DNA of 64,000 nucleotides from Actinomycetes bacterium (GCA_023461275.1 JAEYMI010000074.1:124001-188000); one strand, 5' to 3'. Positions 1-9,147 are shown, counted from the first letter of the stretch. Numbers and translations: made by a program. The notes: a model not told the origin generated them from the sequence alone.

Positions 1-399
1 GGAGTGGTGTCCGCCCACCGCACCCCGCAGCGCATGCTCGACTACGCATCCGGCGCGGCCTCCCGCGGAATCTCGGTGATCATCGCCGGAGCCGGTGGGG
101 CAGCACACCTTCCGGGCATGGTGGCCGCGGCGACGCCACTCCCGGTGGTCGGGGTGCCGGTTCCGCTGAAGTACCTCGACGGCATGGACTCGTTGCTGTC
201 GATCGTGCAGATGCCGGCCGGTGTGCCCGTCGCCACCGTCTCCATCGGCGGTGCCCGCAACGCGGGTCTGCTCGCGGTGCGGATTCTGGCGACCGCCGAC
301 GCGGCGCTGCGCACCCGGATGGAGAACTTCCAACGCGACCTCGAGCAGATGGTCCTCGACAAGGATGCCGATCTCCGGCAGAAACTGCTGGGGGAGTAG
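1..399 (+). CDS. purE: N5-carboxyaminoimidazole ribonucleotide mutase PurE, C-terminal part (5' end outside window)
   Basis: PurE converts N5-CAIR to CAIR in cytoplasmic de novo purine synthesis. The reading frame is open from base 1 and the visible protein begins inside the fold, so the gene starts before the window. The family motif VVSAHRTP, which carries the active-site histidine, is followed by the glycine-rich phosphate-binding loop GAGGAAHLPGM and by the PLPVVGVPV strand. About 132 residues of the usual 165-175 are visible, so some 30-40 N-terminal residues are missing. The C-terminus is complete. The next gene converges on it after a 33-base gap. Confidence 0.93.
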   Translation, partial: GVVSAHRTPQRMLDYASGAASRGISVIIAGAGGAAHLPGMVAAATPLPVVGVPVPLKYLDGMDSLLSIVQMPAGVPVATVSIGGARNAGLLAVRILATADAALRTRMENFQRDLEQMVLDKDADLRQKLLGE

Positions 400-432
400 G
401 GCTTTCGCCTTCCTCGATGTGACCCGGTCCGC

Positions 433-1251
433 TCAGTTGGCGTGCAGTCGGTCGGCGAGGAAATCCAGTACCTGATCGAGCGCCTCGCGGGTCGGTTCCC
501 CGGGTTCGTCGATCAGATCCTCGGTCAACACCGAATGTGGTTTGGGCAGCATGGAATCGGGGTTCCCGGCGGAATCGGGCAGTTCGACGGCGATGAAGGC
601 ATCGCCGAGTTGTTCACGGAGAAACCTGAATCGGCCCTGCGGAGCGATCCGATCACCTTCGAACCGCAACCCCATCACCCGTAGTCCGGCGGCACACCGC
701 GCCTTCACCGTCGCCAGATCCTCGTCGCCGGTGTCGATGCACGCGGCCGACCCGATCGGCCGGAAGGGCATCGACGGCTGGGACAGGACCGGTGCCAGCA
801 TGATCTCGTCGGTGGCCATCGCGAGCGCGAACCCGCCGGTGAAACACATGCCGACGGCACCGACGCCCGGCCCGCCGCAGCGTTGGTGTTCATCACGGGC
901 CAACGCCCGCAACCACTCGGCGACCGGCGTGGTCTTTCGCGTGGCCAGCACGGTGAATTCCCTGCTGACACAAGCGGACACCATCGTTGCGAACATGTTG
1001 CGGGCGGCACCGACAGCGCCGAGACTCGCCGGGTGCGGATCTCGGCCGTCGACACCGAACAGGGACGGCATCACCGCGGTACAACCCCGCGCGGCCACCT
1101 TTCGGGCAAACCCGGCGACGCCCGGGGTGATGCCGGGCATCTCGGCCATCACGATCACCGCGGGGCCGCTGCCGATACGGTAGACGCGCCGCGAGGTACC
1201 GAGGTATTGCGCCTCGCGCACCTCGAAGTCGTCGAGTGGGTCGTCGGGCAT
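433..1251 (-). CDS. Dienelactone hydrolase family protein
   Basis: This is a 272-residue alpha/beta hydrolase of the dienelactone hydrolase family, which cleaves dienelactones or other small esters in the cytoplasm. The likely Cys-Asp-His triad is visible: the nucleophile elbow GMCFTGG near residue 145, an aspartate in EGDRIAP near residue 205, and a histidine in KPHSVLTED near residue 238. A cysteine nucleophile is the hallmark of the family. It lies 10 bases downstream of the deazaflavin-type reductase on the same strand and is probably cotranscribed. The substrate cannot be read from the sequence. The start codon is the longest-frame choice and is not certain. Confidence 0.8.
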   Translation of the reverse strand: MPDDPLDDFEVREAQYLGTSRRVYRIGSGPAVIVMAEMPGITPGVAGFARKVAARGCTAVMPSLFGVDGRDPHPASLGAVGAARNMFATMVSACVSREFTVLATRKTTPVAEWLRALARDEHQRCGGPGVGAVGMCFTGGFALAMATDEIMLAPVLSQPSMPFRPIGSAACIDTGDEDLATVKARCAAGLRVMGLRFEGDRIAPQGRFRFLREQLGDAFIAVELPDSAGNPDSMLPKPHSVLTEDLIDEPGEPTREALDQVLDFLADRLHAN

Positions 1252-1261
1252 GGTTGAGGCC

Positions 1262-1639
1262 TCAGTCCGCCGGGCGGATGTCGCCGTAAAGAACCAGGTC
1301 GAAAAACCGTGCCGGCAGCCGTGCGCCGGGCACCACGTCCGGCGAGTCCGACGGGATCACCCGGACGCCGGTCACGGTGTAGCGCTTGGACTTGCGGATC
1401 AGCTCGAAACTGCCCGCGGCACGGACGTTGCGGACCCAGTCGGTCTGGTCGCCGTAGGTGAGCACGATGGAGAGTTTGCCGTCGTGCACCCACGCGAGCA
1501 CCGGGATGGAGTATTTGTTGCCGGAGCGTCGGCCGACATGGGAGACCATCGCCCACGGTGCCAGACGTGGCGCCCACTTGCGTTGGATCGGGTTGGTGAC
1601 GGCTTTGTTGAACCGGCCGAGGGCCAAGGGCAATCGCAT
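1262..1639 (-). CDS. Deazaflavin-dependent nitroreductase-family protein (DDN-like split barrel)
   Basis: This 125-residue protein has the pattern of the F420-dependent DDN/nitroreductase family, which is abundant in mycolic-acid actinobacteria. A basic N-terminus leads into the split-barrel core, with the run HVGRRSGNKYSIPVLAW (cofactor phosphate-contact region in the family), then GDQTDWVRNVRAAG and a C-terminal ARFFDLVLYGDIRP segment. Members use reduced F420 to reduce quinones, nitroimidazoles or unknown substrates; the role here is unknown. The length is typical. The gene precedes the dienelactone hydrolase by 10 bases on the same strand. Confidence 0.75.
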   Translation of the reverse strand: MRLPLALGRFNKAVTNPIQRKWAPRLAPWAMVSHVGRRSGNKYSIPVLAWVHDGKLSIVLTYGDQTDWVRNVRAAGSFELIRKSKRYTVTGVRVIPSDSPDVVPGARLPARFFDLVLYGDIRPAD

Positions 1640-1671
1640 GGGTACAACTGTGCCCTACCGGAGCGCCGCAC

Positions 1672-2394
1672 TCAGCTCGAACCGAGGGACCCGCTGCTCG
1701 AACCCGTCGAGCCCAGCGACCCCGTCGATCCGGGCGCCGGTGAGCCGTCGGTGAAGCCGGCGATCACGCCGGCGACGGGAATCGAACCCCGCACTGCCTG
1801 ACGGAAATTGATCATCGCGCGCCGCACGTGGTCGGGACTGCTCACCACTACCGCACCGGTCGCGTGGCCGGCGGCCAGCATCTGTGCGGTGTTCCGGGCG
1901 TTCTCGATGGTCGTGCGGGACCGATCCTCGGTGGCGATCCGCTGTGCGGGGATACCGTGCCCGACGAGCCACCACTTCATCGCCTGTGCCTCGGTGCGTC
2001 CGGCATGCGGCAGGCCTCCGGTGGTGATCAGACCCGACCTCGGGAATGTGCGGGCCAACGAGAGCGCGGCCTGGAGGCGAGTGATCAGGACGGGTTTCAT
2101 CGAGCCGTCGCGATTGAGGGCGGCACCGAGGACGACGATCCGGGTACCGGCGGGGTTGAGCTGCAACAGCATCGGGATCTCCGGTGTCAGCTTCTCCCGG
2201 TCAGTGCAGGTGGTGATGGTTCTGGTGTCCGCGGACTGGCAGCCACCGATGGTGGACAGGATGCCGTTGACCATTGTCGTCGGAGAGGCTTGTGCCGCAG
2301 GGGTACTCACCGGGCCCACGGCGCTCAGAACACTCAGGGCGGCGCTCGCGACGCATACGCCCATTGCGCGGGCTCTGATCCCTCGGGTGCGCAT
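1672..2394 (-). CDS. Secreted DUF218/YdcF-like protein with Gly/Ser-rich tail
   Basis: This 240-residue protein has an N-terminal Sec signal peptide: basic start, hydrophobic stretch, and likely cleavage after the AQA near residue 35. The mature part carries the DUF218 fold: VVLGAALNRDG, then TGGLPHAGRTEAQAMKWWL, then RSRTTIENARNTAQML, and a late VVSSPDHVRRA segment. DUF218 proteins such as YdcF and SanA sit in or outside the membrane and are linked to envelope integrity, without a known reaction. About 25 C-terminal residues are Gly/Ser repeats (GSTGSLGSTGSSSGSLGSS), probably a flexible tail. It may be cotranscribed with the reductase and hydrolase downstream. Confidence 0.75.
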   Translation of the reverse strand: MRTRGIRARAMGVCVASAALSVLSAVGPVSTPAAQASPTTMVNGILSTIGGCQSADTRTITTCTDREKLTPEIPMLLQLNPAGTRIVVLGAALNRDGSMKPVLITRLQAALSLARTFPRSGLITTGGLPHAGRTEAQAMKWWLVGHGIPAQRIATEDRSRTTIENARNTAQMLAAGHATGAVVVSSPDHVRRAMINFRQAVRGSIPVAGVIAGFTDGSPAPGSTGSLGSTGSSSGSLGSS

Positions 2395-2487
2395 GCGTCA
2401 CACAGTAGGTGTGAGATCGCAGTTCAGAGGTGCCTTTCGTGAATTTCCTATTCTTTATCGAGAATCAAGATCATCTCGGCGAGAGCG

Positions 2488-3189
2488 TCAACCCAACGTG
2501 ATCGTCACCCGCTCCGACGCCGTACGCGACGCGAGCCGGTCGGTATCGGCGTGCGCCACCGCCACCAGCGACGCCCCGACCACCAGGGGCGCAAGGAGAT
2601 CGGTGACCAGACCGGCACCGGTGTGCCACTCGCGCGTGGTCAGCACCCGCGATGCCGCAGTGATCCCGGCCGCACCGGCCGCCTCCCGAGCCTGGGAGAC
2701 CACCTCCTGCGCGGACAGATCGCCCAGCGCCGGGCCGGATACCGGGGCCGGCCGAAACTGGTCACCGTGGACCCGGACAGCGCTCGCGAAGTCGACGACG
2801 CCGGGCGGAAGGTCGCGCACCCCCAGGGCAAACGGATCCAGCGATGCCACCACCACCTCATCGGGGACGGTGTGCGCGTCGAGCCGATCGGGGGCCACGA
2901 TCGCCACCGCGGCCTCCTCATCGGCGTCGCCGAGTCGCACCGATGCGCCCGCCCACCACGCGCCGAGCAGGATGGCCGCGGTCTGCCAGTGCTCGGGAAG
3001 ATCCACCAGCACGTCGTCGCCGTCGCCCACGCCGAGCTCGTCGACGAGGAAGTTGGCCGTCTTGGCCGCCCAGTTGCCGAGCGTGGCACCCGAGAGTTCG
3101 GTGCGCTCCCCGGTCGCGTCGTCGTAAAAGGTCAGCATGGGCTGCGACCAATCGGTGATGGCCGCGAAGACCGTCGAGGTGATGTTCAT
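2488..3189 (-). CDS. TIGR03089-family protein (AMP-binding-like N-terminal fold)
   Basis: This protein of about 233 residues belongs to the small actinobacterial family TIGR03089. The family resembles the N-terminal part of acyl-adenylate-forming enzymes (LTFYDDATGERTELSGATLGNWAAK, then LPEHWQTAAILLGAWWAGA) but lacks the C-terminal catalytic half, so an active ligase is unlikely. It follows the LCP gene almost without a gap, as the corresponding M. tuberculosis gene Rv3268 follows Rv3267. I chose the ATG at 3189 (MNITSTV); a GTG at 3201 is also in frame and neither has a strong ribosome binding site. The function is unknown, but its constant position beside the LCP gene suggests a cell-wall link. 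Confidence 0.75.
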   Translation of the reverse strand: MNITSTVFAAITDWSQPMLTFYDDATGERTELSGATLGNWAAKTANFLVDELGVGDGDDVLVDLPEHWQTAAILLGAWWAGASVRLGDADEEAAVAIVAPDRLDAHTVPDEVVVASLDPFALGVRDLPPGVVDFASAVRVHGDQFRPAPVSGPALGDLSAQEVVSQAREAAGAAGITAASRVLTTREWHTGAGLVTDLLAPLVVGASLVAVAHADTDRLASRTASERVTITLG

Positions 3190-3205
3190 CAGTTCACGCA
3201 CTCGT

Positions 3206-5002
3206 TCAATTCACACACTGGGGTCCGTCGGTGCCCGCGGTGATCGGCGGCCGATTATTGCCCTTGCGTTCGGCCGGCGGGGTCGTGTCGGCCTGCACCG
3301 TATCGCCGATCGAACCGGCGCCGGCGTAGGTGTTGGTGAGCACCACCCGCAGCCGCTTGTCCGGCAGCGACGGATCGGCCCGGACCTGTGCGCCGCCGAC
3401 GTCGCGGCTCAGCTGTCGGGCACCCGCGTCGTCGGCCGATTGCGCGTAGACCACGGTGTCGCGATCATTGGCCGGATGGCTGGAGGTCTTGCCGGCCTGG
3501 AATCCCTTGTTGGTGAGGATGTTCGAGACGTTCGCCCCGAGGCCGTCGGTGGTTCCGGCGTTCACCACGTCGACGGTGTAGTCACCGCGCGAGTTGGACG
3601 CATCCTGCTTGGCGGTCAGTAGATTCTCGGTGAACGAGCGCACCTGCCCGGGATTCACTTCCACCACACTCTGCTGCCCGTCCTCGCTCCAGCCCTGTTC
3701 GGTGACCACCGGGATGGTCGCGAACTTCACCTTTCCGCCGGACAGATCACGCAGCTGTTCGACGAAATTCATGATGTCCCAGTTGTCGTCGATCACCACC
3801 GACCGAGACACCGCCTGCTCGAGCTGGCCGAGCTTGCCGGGGTCGGTCAGCGTATGCGCGGAGAGAATCTTGGACGTCAGTGACGCCATGAACACCTGCT
3901 GGCGCGTGATGCGGTCGAGGTCGCCACGGGGCAGGTCGTGACGCTGCCGCACAAAGCTCAGCGCCTTTGAGCCATTCAGTGTCTGGCGGCCGGCGCCGAA
4001 CCGAGCGCCCGAAAAAGGTTCGGAGACAGGGTTTTTCAAGCAGACGTCAACGCCGCCGACAGCGTTGGTGAGCAGCACGAAGCCCAGCAGTCCGACCTCT
4101 GCGTAGTGATCGACCTGGACGCCGGTCAAGTCGGCGACGGTGTCGATGAGCGCCTTGCGGCCGGCCTGGGTGCCCTCCTTCTCGGCGGTGTCCGGGGCCA
4201 CGCCGGACTCCACCGCGCGACGTCGGACGCCCTCCTTGGTGGTGCCGTAGGCGGCATTGATCTTGCTCATCCCGATACCCGGCACCTCCACGTAGGAGTC
4301 GCGGGGGATGGAGATGGCCGTCGCCGACGAACCGTCGTCCGGGATGCGGATCAGCAGGATGGTGTCGGTATTGGTCGCGACCTCCTCGCCGGATCGCAAC
4401 CACTTGAGTTCCTCGGGCGAGAGTGGGTTGCCCTTCGCGTCGGTCCGCGAATCGGTGCCGACCAGCAGAATGTCGGTGGCGCCGTCCTTGGTGCCGCCGC
4501 CGCCGAGGTCGAGCCCGGTGAGTTGGGTGATGGTGGAATCCAGGCCGCGCATGCTGCCCCACGCGTAGCCGGTGCAGACCAGTACGGCGACCGAGATCAG
4601 CGCGATCAGGCCGCGGCCGACGCCGCCGCCGGAGACCAGTCCGCGCAGCGACATCCCGCGGCGTGGGGGTTTGGGGGAGACCTCGGCGGGTGGGGGAGTC
4701 TCACGAGCGGTCCGGGGAGTCTCACGGCGATGGATCTCGCCGGACGATCGGCGACGGGTGGCCTGGTCCTGCCGGGCGGTGTGGTCTCGCGGGGTGGCCG
4801 GCGCCTGCCGTCGGGCACGCTCGCGGGTCTGCTCGGGTCGCACCCGCTCGCGGGCGGCGGGCGCCGGCGCCTGGGTGCGGGATCCCTGGGTGCGTGGATT
4901 CTGGCGGCGTGGATTCTGGCGGCGCGGAGCTTCGCGGCGCGGGTCCTGAGCGCGGGGATCCCCGTTGCGGCGGTTGCGCGCGCCATCGGAACGAGAGTCC
5001 AC
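3206..5002 (-). CDS. LytR-CpsA-Psr (LCP) family cell-wall ligase
   Basis: LCP enzymes attach lipid-linked glycopolymers to peptidoglycan; the mycobacterial orthologue at this locus (Rv3267) joins arabinogalactan to peptidoglycan. From the GTG at 5002 the protein has 598 residues: a long Arg/Pro-rich disordered cytoplasmic segment of about 120 residues, one transmembrane helix (LIALISVAVLVCTGYAW), the LCP catalytic domain (DILLVGTDSRTD, SIPRDSYVEVPG, FVRQRHDLPRGDLDRI) and a C-terminal LytR_C domain (YTVDVVNAG ... GFQAG). The frame is open to 5176, but those 58 extra residues look non-coding and would leave no room for a divergent promoter, so the shorter start is preferred. It is divergent from rmlD, as in mycobacteria. 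Confidence 0.88.
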   Translation of the reverse strand: MDSRSDGARNRRNGDPRAQDPRREAPRRQNPRRQNPRTQGSRTQAPAPAARERVRPEQTRERARRQAPATPRDHTARQDQATRRRSSGEIHRRETPRTARETPPPAEVSPKPPRRGMSLRGLVSGGGVGRGLIALISVAVLVCTGYAWGSMRGLDSTITQLTGLDLGGGGTKDGATDILLVGTDSRTDAKGNPLSPEELKWLRSGEEVATNTDTILLIRIPDDGSSATAISIPRDSYVEVPGIGMSKINAAYGTTKEGVRRRAVESGVAPDTAEKEGTQAGRKALIDTVADLTGVQVDHYAEVGLLGFVLLTNAVGGVDVCLKNPVSEPFSGARFGAGRQTLNGSKALSFVRQRHDLPRGDLDRITRQQVFMASLTSKILSAHTLTDPGKLGQLEQAVSRSVVIDDNWDIMNFVEQLRDLSGGKVKFATIPVVTEQGWSEDGQQSVVEVNPGQVRSFTENLLTAKQDASNSRGDYTVDVVNAGTTDGLGANVSNILTNKGFQAGKTSSHPANDRDTVVYAQSADDAGARQLSRDVGGAQVRADPSLPDKRLRVVLTNTYAGAGSIGDTVQADTTPPAERKGNNRPPITAGTDGPQCVN

Positions 5003-5280
5003 GGGCGTGTTGACCTTTCGTCGGCGTCCAACCCCATCACGGCACCGCTGGTGGCCGAGTGAATGTTGAGACGAGCGGTTCGGATGGTGCTTGTCTGACG
5101 ACAGGCTACTGAAGTGACGGAAGGAATTGAGAGTGCAACGCCGGGCGATCCGCGTCGGGCTTCGATTGGCGTCCACGTCGACTGCGACGTCGTGAAAATG
5201 TGGCGACGCCGGGAAATGTGACGCGCCCGACGCGCCCGGATCTCGCGTCAGGTCGCGCGGGTCACCCTCGGGACGGCACC
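5003..5280. promoter_or_regulatory. Divergent intergenic region between the LCP gene and rmlD
   Basis: These 278 bases separate two divergent cell-wall genes and must hold both promoters if the start sites chosen here are right. I see no clear -35/-10 pair and no strong palindrome. Both flanking frames extend into the region (to 5176 and from 5200), but the codons there look unlike the genes proper. Confidence 0.35.
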
Positions 5281-6228
5281 ATGTTCAGCATGGCCGATGC
5301 GACTGTCTATGTGGTGGGTGCCGGTGGTCAGCTGGGTCGCGCGCTGCTCGCGAGTTCGGCGGCACCACCGTCGGTGGTCGCCTTGACCTCCGCGCAGATC
5401 GACATCACCGACGCCTCGTCGGTGATCGCCGCACTGTCCGATCTCGGCGAAGGTGACGTGGTACTCAACTGCGCCGCCTACACCAACGTCGACGGCGCAG
5501 AAACCGACCGTGACGCGGCCTATGCGGTCAACGCGGCCGGAGTGGGCCACCTTGCCGCTGCGACGGTGGCCGCCGGTGCCTGGTTGATCCACGTCTCCAC
5601 CGATTACGTGTTCCCGGGATCGGCTTCCGACGACTCCGGCGCACCACGCACCGCAGGCTACGAACCCGACGAGGTGTCCGACACGGTGGAACCGGCAACG
5701 GTCTACGGGGCCTCCAAGCTCGTCGGAGAACGGTTGGCGCTGTCCACCGACCCGCGCAGCACCGTGGTGCGCACCGCCTGGGTGTACACCGGTGGACCCG
5801 ACGATCGCGACTTCGTCGGCACCATGCGTCGGCTCGAGTCCTCCCGCGACACCATCTCCGTCGTCGACGATCAGACCGGTTCACCCACCTACGCGCGCGA
5901 CCTCGCCGACGGGCTGTGGGATCTGGTCGGCCATGGACCCGATGACGCTGTCACCGGACAGGTGCTGCACGCCACCAACGCGGGGGCCGCCACCTGGTTC
6001 GACGTGGCGCAGGCGGTCTTCGCCGAGGTCGGCGCCGAGCCGACCCGGGTACACCCCTGCACCACCGATGAATTCCCCCGGCCCGCACCGCGACCGGCGT
6101 ACTCGGTGCTGTCCGGCGCCGCCTGGGAACGAGCCGGTCTGACGCCGCTGCGAGACTGGCAGGCCGCCCTGCGCGCCGCGATCAAGCAAGACGCGGTGAC
6201 GGTCGCCGGAGTGGACGGTCAGAGCTGA
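5281..6228 (+). CDS. rmlD: dTDP-4-dehydrorhamnose reductase RmlD
   Basis: RmlD reduces dTDP-4-keto-L-rhamnose to dTDP-L-rhamnose with NAD(P)H. In mycolic-acid bacteria this feeds the rhamnosyl linker between peptidoglycan and arabinogalactan. It is an extended SDR protein: the nucleotide-binding motif GAGGQLG is at the N-terminus, NCAAYTNVDGAE near residue 60, and the catalytic YGASK follows DYVFPG. I chose the ATG at 5281, which has a GGGACGG-like site upstream; ATG 5290 is an alternative, and the extra 27 codons up to 5200 look non-coding. Its stop codon overlaps the wbbL start (ATGA), so the two are translationally coupled. Confidence 0.93.
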   Translation: MFSMADATVYVVGAGGQLGRALLASSAAPPSVVALTSAQIDITDASSVIAALSDLGEGDVVLNCAAYTNVDGAETDRDAAYAVNAAGVGHLAAATVAAGAWLIHVSTDYVFPGSASDDSGAPRTAGYEPDEVSDTVEPATVYGASKLVGERLALSTDPRSTVVRTAWVYTGGPDDRDFVGTMRRLESSRDTISVVDDQTGSPTYARDLADGLWDLVGHGPDDAVTGQVLHATNAGAATWFDVAQAVFAEVGAEPTRVHPCTTDEFPRPAPRPAYSVLSGAAWERAGLTPLRDWQAALRAAIKQDAVTVAGVDGQS

Positions 6229-7103
6229 TGACCCCCGAGCTGATGACCCCTGAATGCGCGGTGGTGACCGTGACGTACTCACCCGGCGCTCACCTGTCCT
6301 CGTTCCTGCACAGCCTGGAGAAGGCGACCGTTTCCGACCCGCAGGTCATCATGGCCGACAACGGGTCCACCGACGGGGCACCCGAGGCGGCCGAACGTGA
6401 CTTTTCGTCGGCAACGCTGCTGCGTACCGGCGGCAATATCGGTTACGGCGGAGCGATCAACAAGGCCGTGGCCACCATCGATCCGTCGATCGAGTTCGTC
6501 GTCATCGCCAACCCGGACGTGGAGTGGATGCCCGGCGCCATCGACGACCTGATCGCCGCCGCACGGCGGTGGCCGCGTGCCGGTTCGCTCGGGCCCCTGA
6601 TCCGCGAACCCGACGGTTCGGTCTATCCGTCGGCGCGGCGGGTACCCGACCTCTGGTCGGGAACCGGCCATGCGCTGCTGGGTACGGTGTGGCCGGGCAA
6701 CCCCTGGACCGCCGCCTACCGCGCCGACGACGTCGCGCCCAGTGAGCGGCCGGTGGGCTGGTTGTCGGGGTCGTGCCTGCTGGTCCGTCGCGCCGCGTTC
6801 GACTCCATCGGCGGATTCGACGACCGCTACTTCATGTACATGGAAGACGTGGACCTCGGCGATCGTCTGGGGCGGGCCGGCTGGCTCAACATCTACGTTC
6901 CCGACGCAGAGATCGTCCATGTGCGAGGGCACGTCGCGGGCAAACGGCCCGAGGCGATGCTGCCCGCACATCACCGCAGCGCATACCGGTTTCAGGCCGA
7001 TCGCAATCCAGGTATTCTCAGCGCACCGTTGCGTGCCGCCCTGTGGGTGGGTTTGCGCCTGCGCTCGGTGATCGCCGTCCGACTGGCGCGGCGTGCCCAC
7101 TGA
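6228..7103 (+). CDS. wbbL: Rhamnosyltransferase WbbL (GT2)
   Basis: WbbL transfers rhamnose from dTDP-rhamnose to decaprenyl-PP-GlcNAc, the second step in building the arabinogalactan linker, at the cytoplasmic face of the membrane. The 291-residue GT2 protein shows NGSTDG, a GGNIGYGGAINKA segment, the metal-binding NPDVEW, and the C-terminal acceptor motif EDVDLGDRLGRAGW. The assignment rests on family motifs plus position directly after rmlD and before a manB-like gene, the order known from mycobacteria (Rv3266c-Rv3264c). A 15-base duplication at the start supplies two in-frame ATGs, 6228 and 6243. Confidence 0.9.
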   Translation: MTPELMTPECAVVTVTYSPGAHLSSFLHSLEKATVSDPQVIMADNGSTDGAPEAAERDFSSATLLRTGGNIGYGGAINKAVATIDPSIEFVVIANPDVEWMPGAIDDLIAAARRWPRAGSLGPLIREPDGSVYPSARRVPDLWSGTGHALLGTVWPGNPWTAAYRADDVAPSERPVGWLSGSCLLVRRAAFDSIGGFDDRYFMYMEDVDLGDRLGRAGWLNIYVPDAEIVHVRGHVAGKRPEAMLPAHHRSAYRFQADRNPGILSAPLRAALWVGLRLRSVIAVRLARRAH

Positions 7104-7190
7104 CCCGACCGTCGAGACTGCTCGCACAACCCCGCCACCGTTCACACAACCCGTCCCGCAACCGAAGTGAATGCACGAGAGGTAGTACCG

Positions 7191-8303
7191 ATGACCGCAG
7201 CCAATGAGGGCGCCGCCACCGGCACCATCGATCCGTCGAGTGTCCAGGCCGTGGTCCTGGTGGGCGGCAAGGGGACCCGCCTGCGGCCGTTGACGCTGTC
7301 GGCGCCCAAGCCGATGCTTCCGACGGCGGGATTGCCCTTTCTGACCCACCTGATCTCGCGCATCAAGGCCGCCGGCATCGAGGACATCATCCTGGGTACG
7401 TCCTTTCAGGCGCACGTCTTCTCCGAGCACTACGGGGACGGCTCGAAGATGGGCGTCCGGCTGCGCTACGTCACCGAGACCGAACCGCTCGGCACCGGCG
7501 GCGGCATCCGCAACGTCCTCGACGAACTGACCGCCGAGACCGTGCTGGTCTTCAACGGAGATGTGTTGGGCGGCAGCGACATCGGTCAATTGCTCGCCAC
7601 CCACCAACGCACCGAGGCCGACCTCACGCTGCACCTCGTGCGGGTGGGCGACCCCCGCGCATTCGGCTGCGTACCGACCGACGAAAACGGCCGCGTCACC
7701 GCCTTCCTGGAGAAGACCCAGGACCCGCCGACCGATCAGATCAATGCCGGCGCCTACGTCTTCAAGCGCTCGATCATCGAAGAGATCCCGGCGGGCCGGG
7801 CGGTGTCGGTGGAGCGCGAGGTGTTCCCGCAGTTGCTGGCCGAAGGCCGACATGTCCAAGGCCACGTCGATCACGCCTACTGGCGCGATATGGGCACGCC
7901 GGAGGATTTCGTGCGGGGCTCGGCCGATCTGGTGCGGGGGATCGCACCGTCGCCGGCGCTGGGCGACCAGCACGGTGAGTTCCTGGTCCACGAAGGCGCG
8001 GGCGTGGCGCCGGGTGCGGTGCTCATCGGTGGCACCGTCGTCGGTCGTGGCGCCGAGATCGGGCCGCGGGCCCGGCTAGACGGTGCGGTCGTCTTCGACG
8101 GCGCGGTGATCGAGGCCGGCGCGGTGGTCGAACGCAGCATCATCGGCTTCGGCGCCCGACTCGGACCACGAGCGCTGGTGCGCGACACGGTGATCGGCGA
8201 CGGTGCCGACATCGGCGCGCGCTGCGAACTGCTGCGCGGTGCGCGTGTATGGCCCGGAGTCACCATCCCCGACAACGGGGTGCGATTCTCCACCGACGTC
8301 TGA
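7191..8303 (+). CDS. manB: Mannose-1-phosphate guanylyltransferase-type nucleotidyltransferase (ManB/ManC-like)
   Basis: This sugar-nucleotide pyrophosphorylase probably makes GDP-mannose from mannose-1-phosphate and GTP for mannosylated lipids and glycans. The N-terminal Rossmann nucleotidyltransferase domain has the signature GGKGTRLRPLT with PKPMLP, then FNGDVLGG (metal/sugar contact) and EKTQDPPTDQINAGAYVF. The C-terminal third is a left-handed beta-helix with hexad repeats (GAEIGPRARLDGAVVFDGAVI). The start at 7191 has an AGAGG site 8-12 bases upstream; the frame extends to 7167. The symbol manB follows mycobacterial usage for this position (Rv3264c); substrate specificity cannot be proved by reading. 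The O-methyltransferase gene converges 6 bases later. Confidence 0.85.
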   Translation: MTAANEGAATGTIDPSSVQAVVLVGGKGTRLRPLTLSAPKPMLPTAGLPFLTHLISRIKAAGIEDIILGTSFQAHVFSEHYGDGSKMGVRLRYVTETEPLGTGGGIRNVLDELTAETVLVFNGDVLGGSDIGQLLATHQRTEADLTLHLVRVGDPRAFGCVPTDENGRVTAFLEKTQDPPTDQINAGAYVFKRSIIEEIPAGRAVSVEREVFPQLLAEGRHVQGHVDHAYWRDMGTPEDFVRGSADLVRGIAPSPALGDQHGEFLVHEGAGVAPGAVLIGGTVVGRGAEIGPRARLDGAVVFDGAVIEAGAVVERSIIGFGARLGPRALVRDTVIGDGADIGARCELLRGARVWPGVTIPDNGVRFSTDV

Positions 8304-8309
8304 GTCGGG

Positions 8310-8978
8310 TCAGCGCGCTTTCGCAGCGGCGAGTACGCCGGTGCCGAGCGGGATGATCACCGGCAGGAGCTGCTCGTCGTCGGCCACGATCATCGCGGCG
8401 TCGCGGGCGGCCACGGTGACCGGGTCGGTGCGCGAGGCATCGCCGACGGCGCCATCCGCGGTGGCGTTGTGCACCACGAGCACCCCGCCGGAACGCAGCA
8501 TGCGGATCGCCTCGGTGACGTGGCGCGGGTGATCGATCACCGACCCGTCGACGAAGACCAAGTCGTAGGAATTGTCCGACAGCCGCGGCAGGACCTCGCG
8601 GGGACGTCCGTTGATCAGTCGCGTCCGGCCGGGCGCGATGTCGGCGTCGGCGAATGACGCCCGCGCGGCCCGGTGATGCTCGGGTTCGGGATCGATGGTG
8701 GTCAGCACGCCGTCGGTGGCCATTCCCGACAGCAGCCAGAGGCCGCTGACCCCGGCGCCGGTACCGATCTCCACCACCGCCGATGCGCCACGGGCGCGGG
8801 CCAGAAAGGCCAGCAGGGCACCCACCGACGGACTGACCGCGGTGGCGCCGAGTTCGTCGGCGCGGGCCCGGGCGGCCAACACCGCGGCATCCTCGACGAT
8901 GGCCGATTCCGCGTAGTCGAAGACCCTCGACGCGTTCGTCGTGTCGGTGGTCGGCGATCCGCCGGATGAGTCGCTCAC
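8310..8978 (-). CDS. Class I SAM-dependent O-methyltransferase (Rv1220c-type)
   Basis: This 222-residue protein matches the O-methyltransferase family related to catechol/caffeoyl-CoA methyltransferases. The SAM-binding motif EIGTGAGVSGLWLL is near residue 70, an acidic strand TIDPEPEHHRAAR follows, and YDLVFVDGSVIDH gives the metal/active-site region. The orthologue occupies the same position, divergent from sigE, in mycobacteria (Rv1220c). The methyl acceptor is unknown. Confidence 0.85.
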   Translation of the reverse strand: MSDSSGGSPTTDTTNASRVFDYAESAIVEDAAVLAARARADELGATAVSPSVGALLAFLARARGASAVVEIGTGAGVSGLWLLSGMATDGVLTTIDPEPEHHRAARASFADADIAPGRTRLINGRPREVLPRLSDNSYDLVFVDGSVIDHPRHVTEAIRMLRSGGVLVVHNATADGAVGDASRTDPVTVAARDAAMIVADDEQLLPVIIPLGTGVLAAAKAR

Positions 8979-9147
8979 CCGTCGAGAGTATGCCGCCGCG
9001 GTCGCCGACTGTCCGCGGCACGCTCAAAACACCAGCAAGAACACCGGTACCGGCACTTGCGGCGCTCGTGAATCCACATCCTCAGCCAACCCTCAGGAGT
9101 CTCATACGGCGACCACACCCCGGTAGGAGAGGGTTCTAGGTGATAAC

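Noticed and set aside
6279..7991. Minus-strand frame of 570 residues across wbbL and the manB-like gene
   Set aside because: Spans two clear plus-strand genes and shows only shadow composition.
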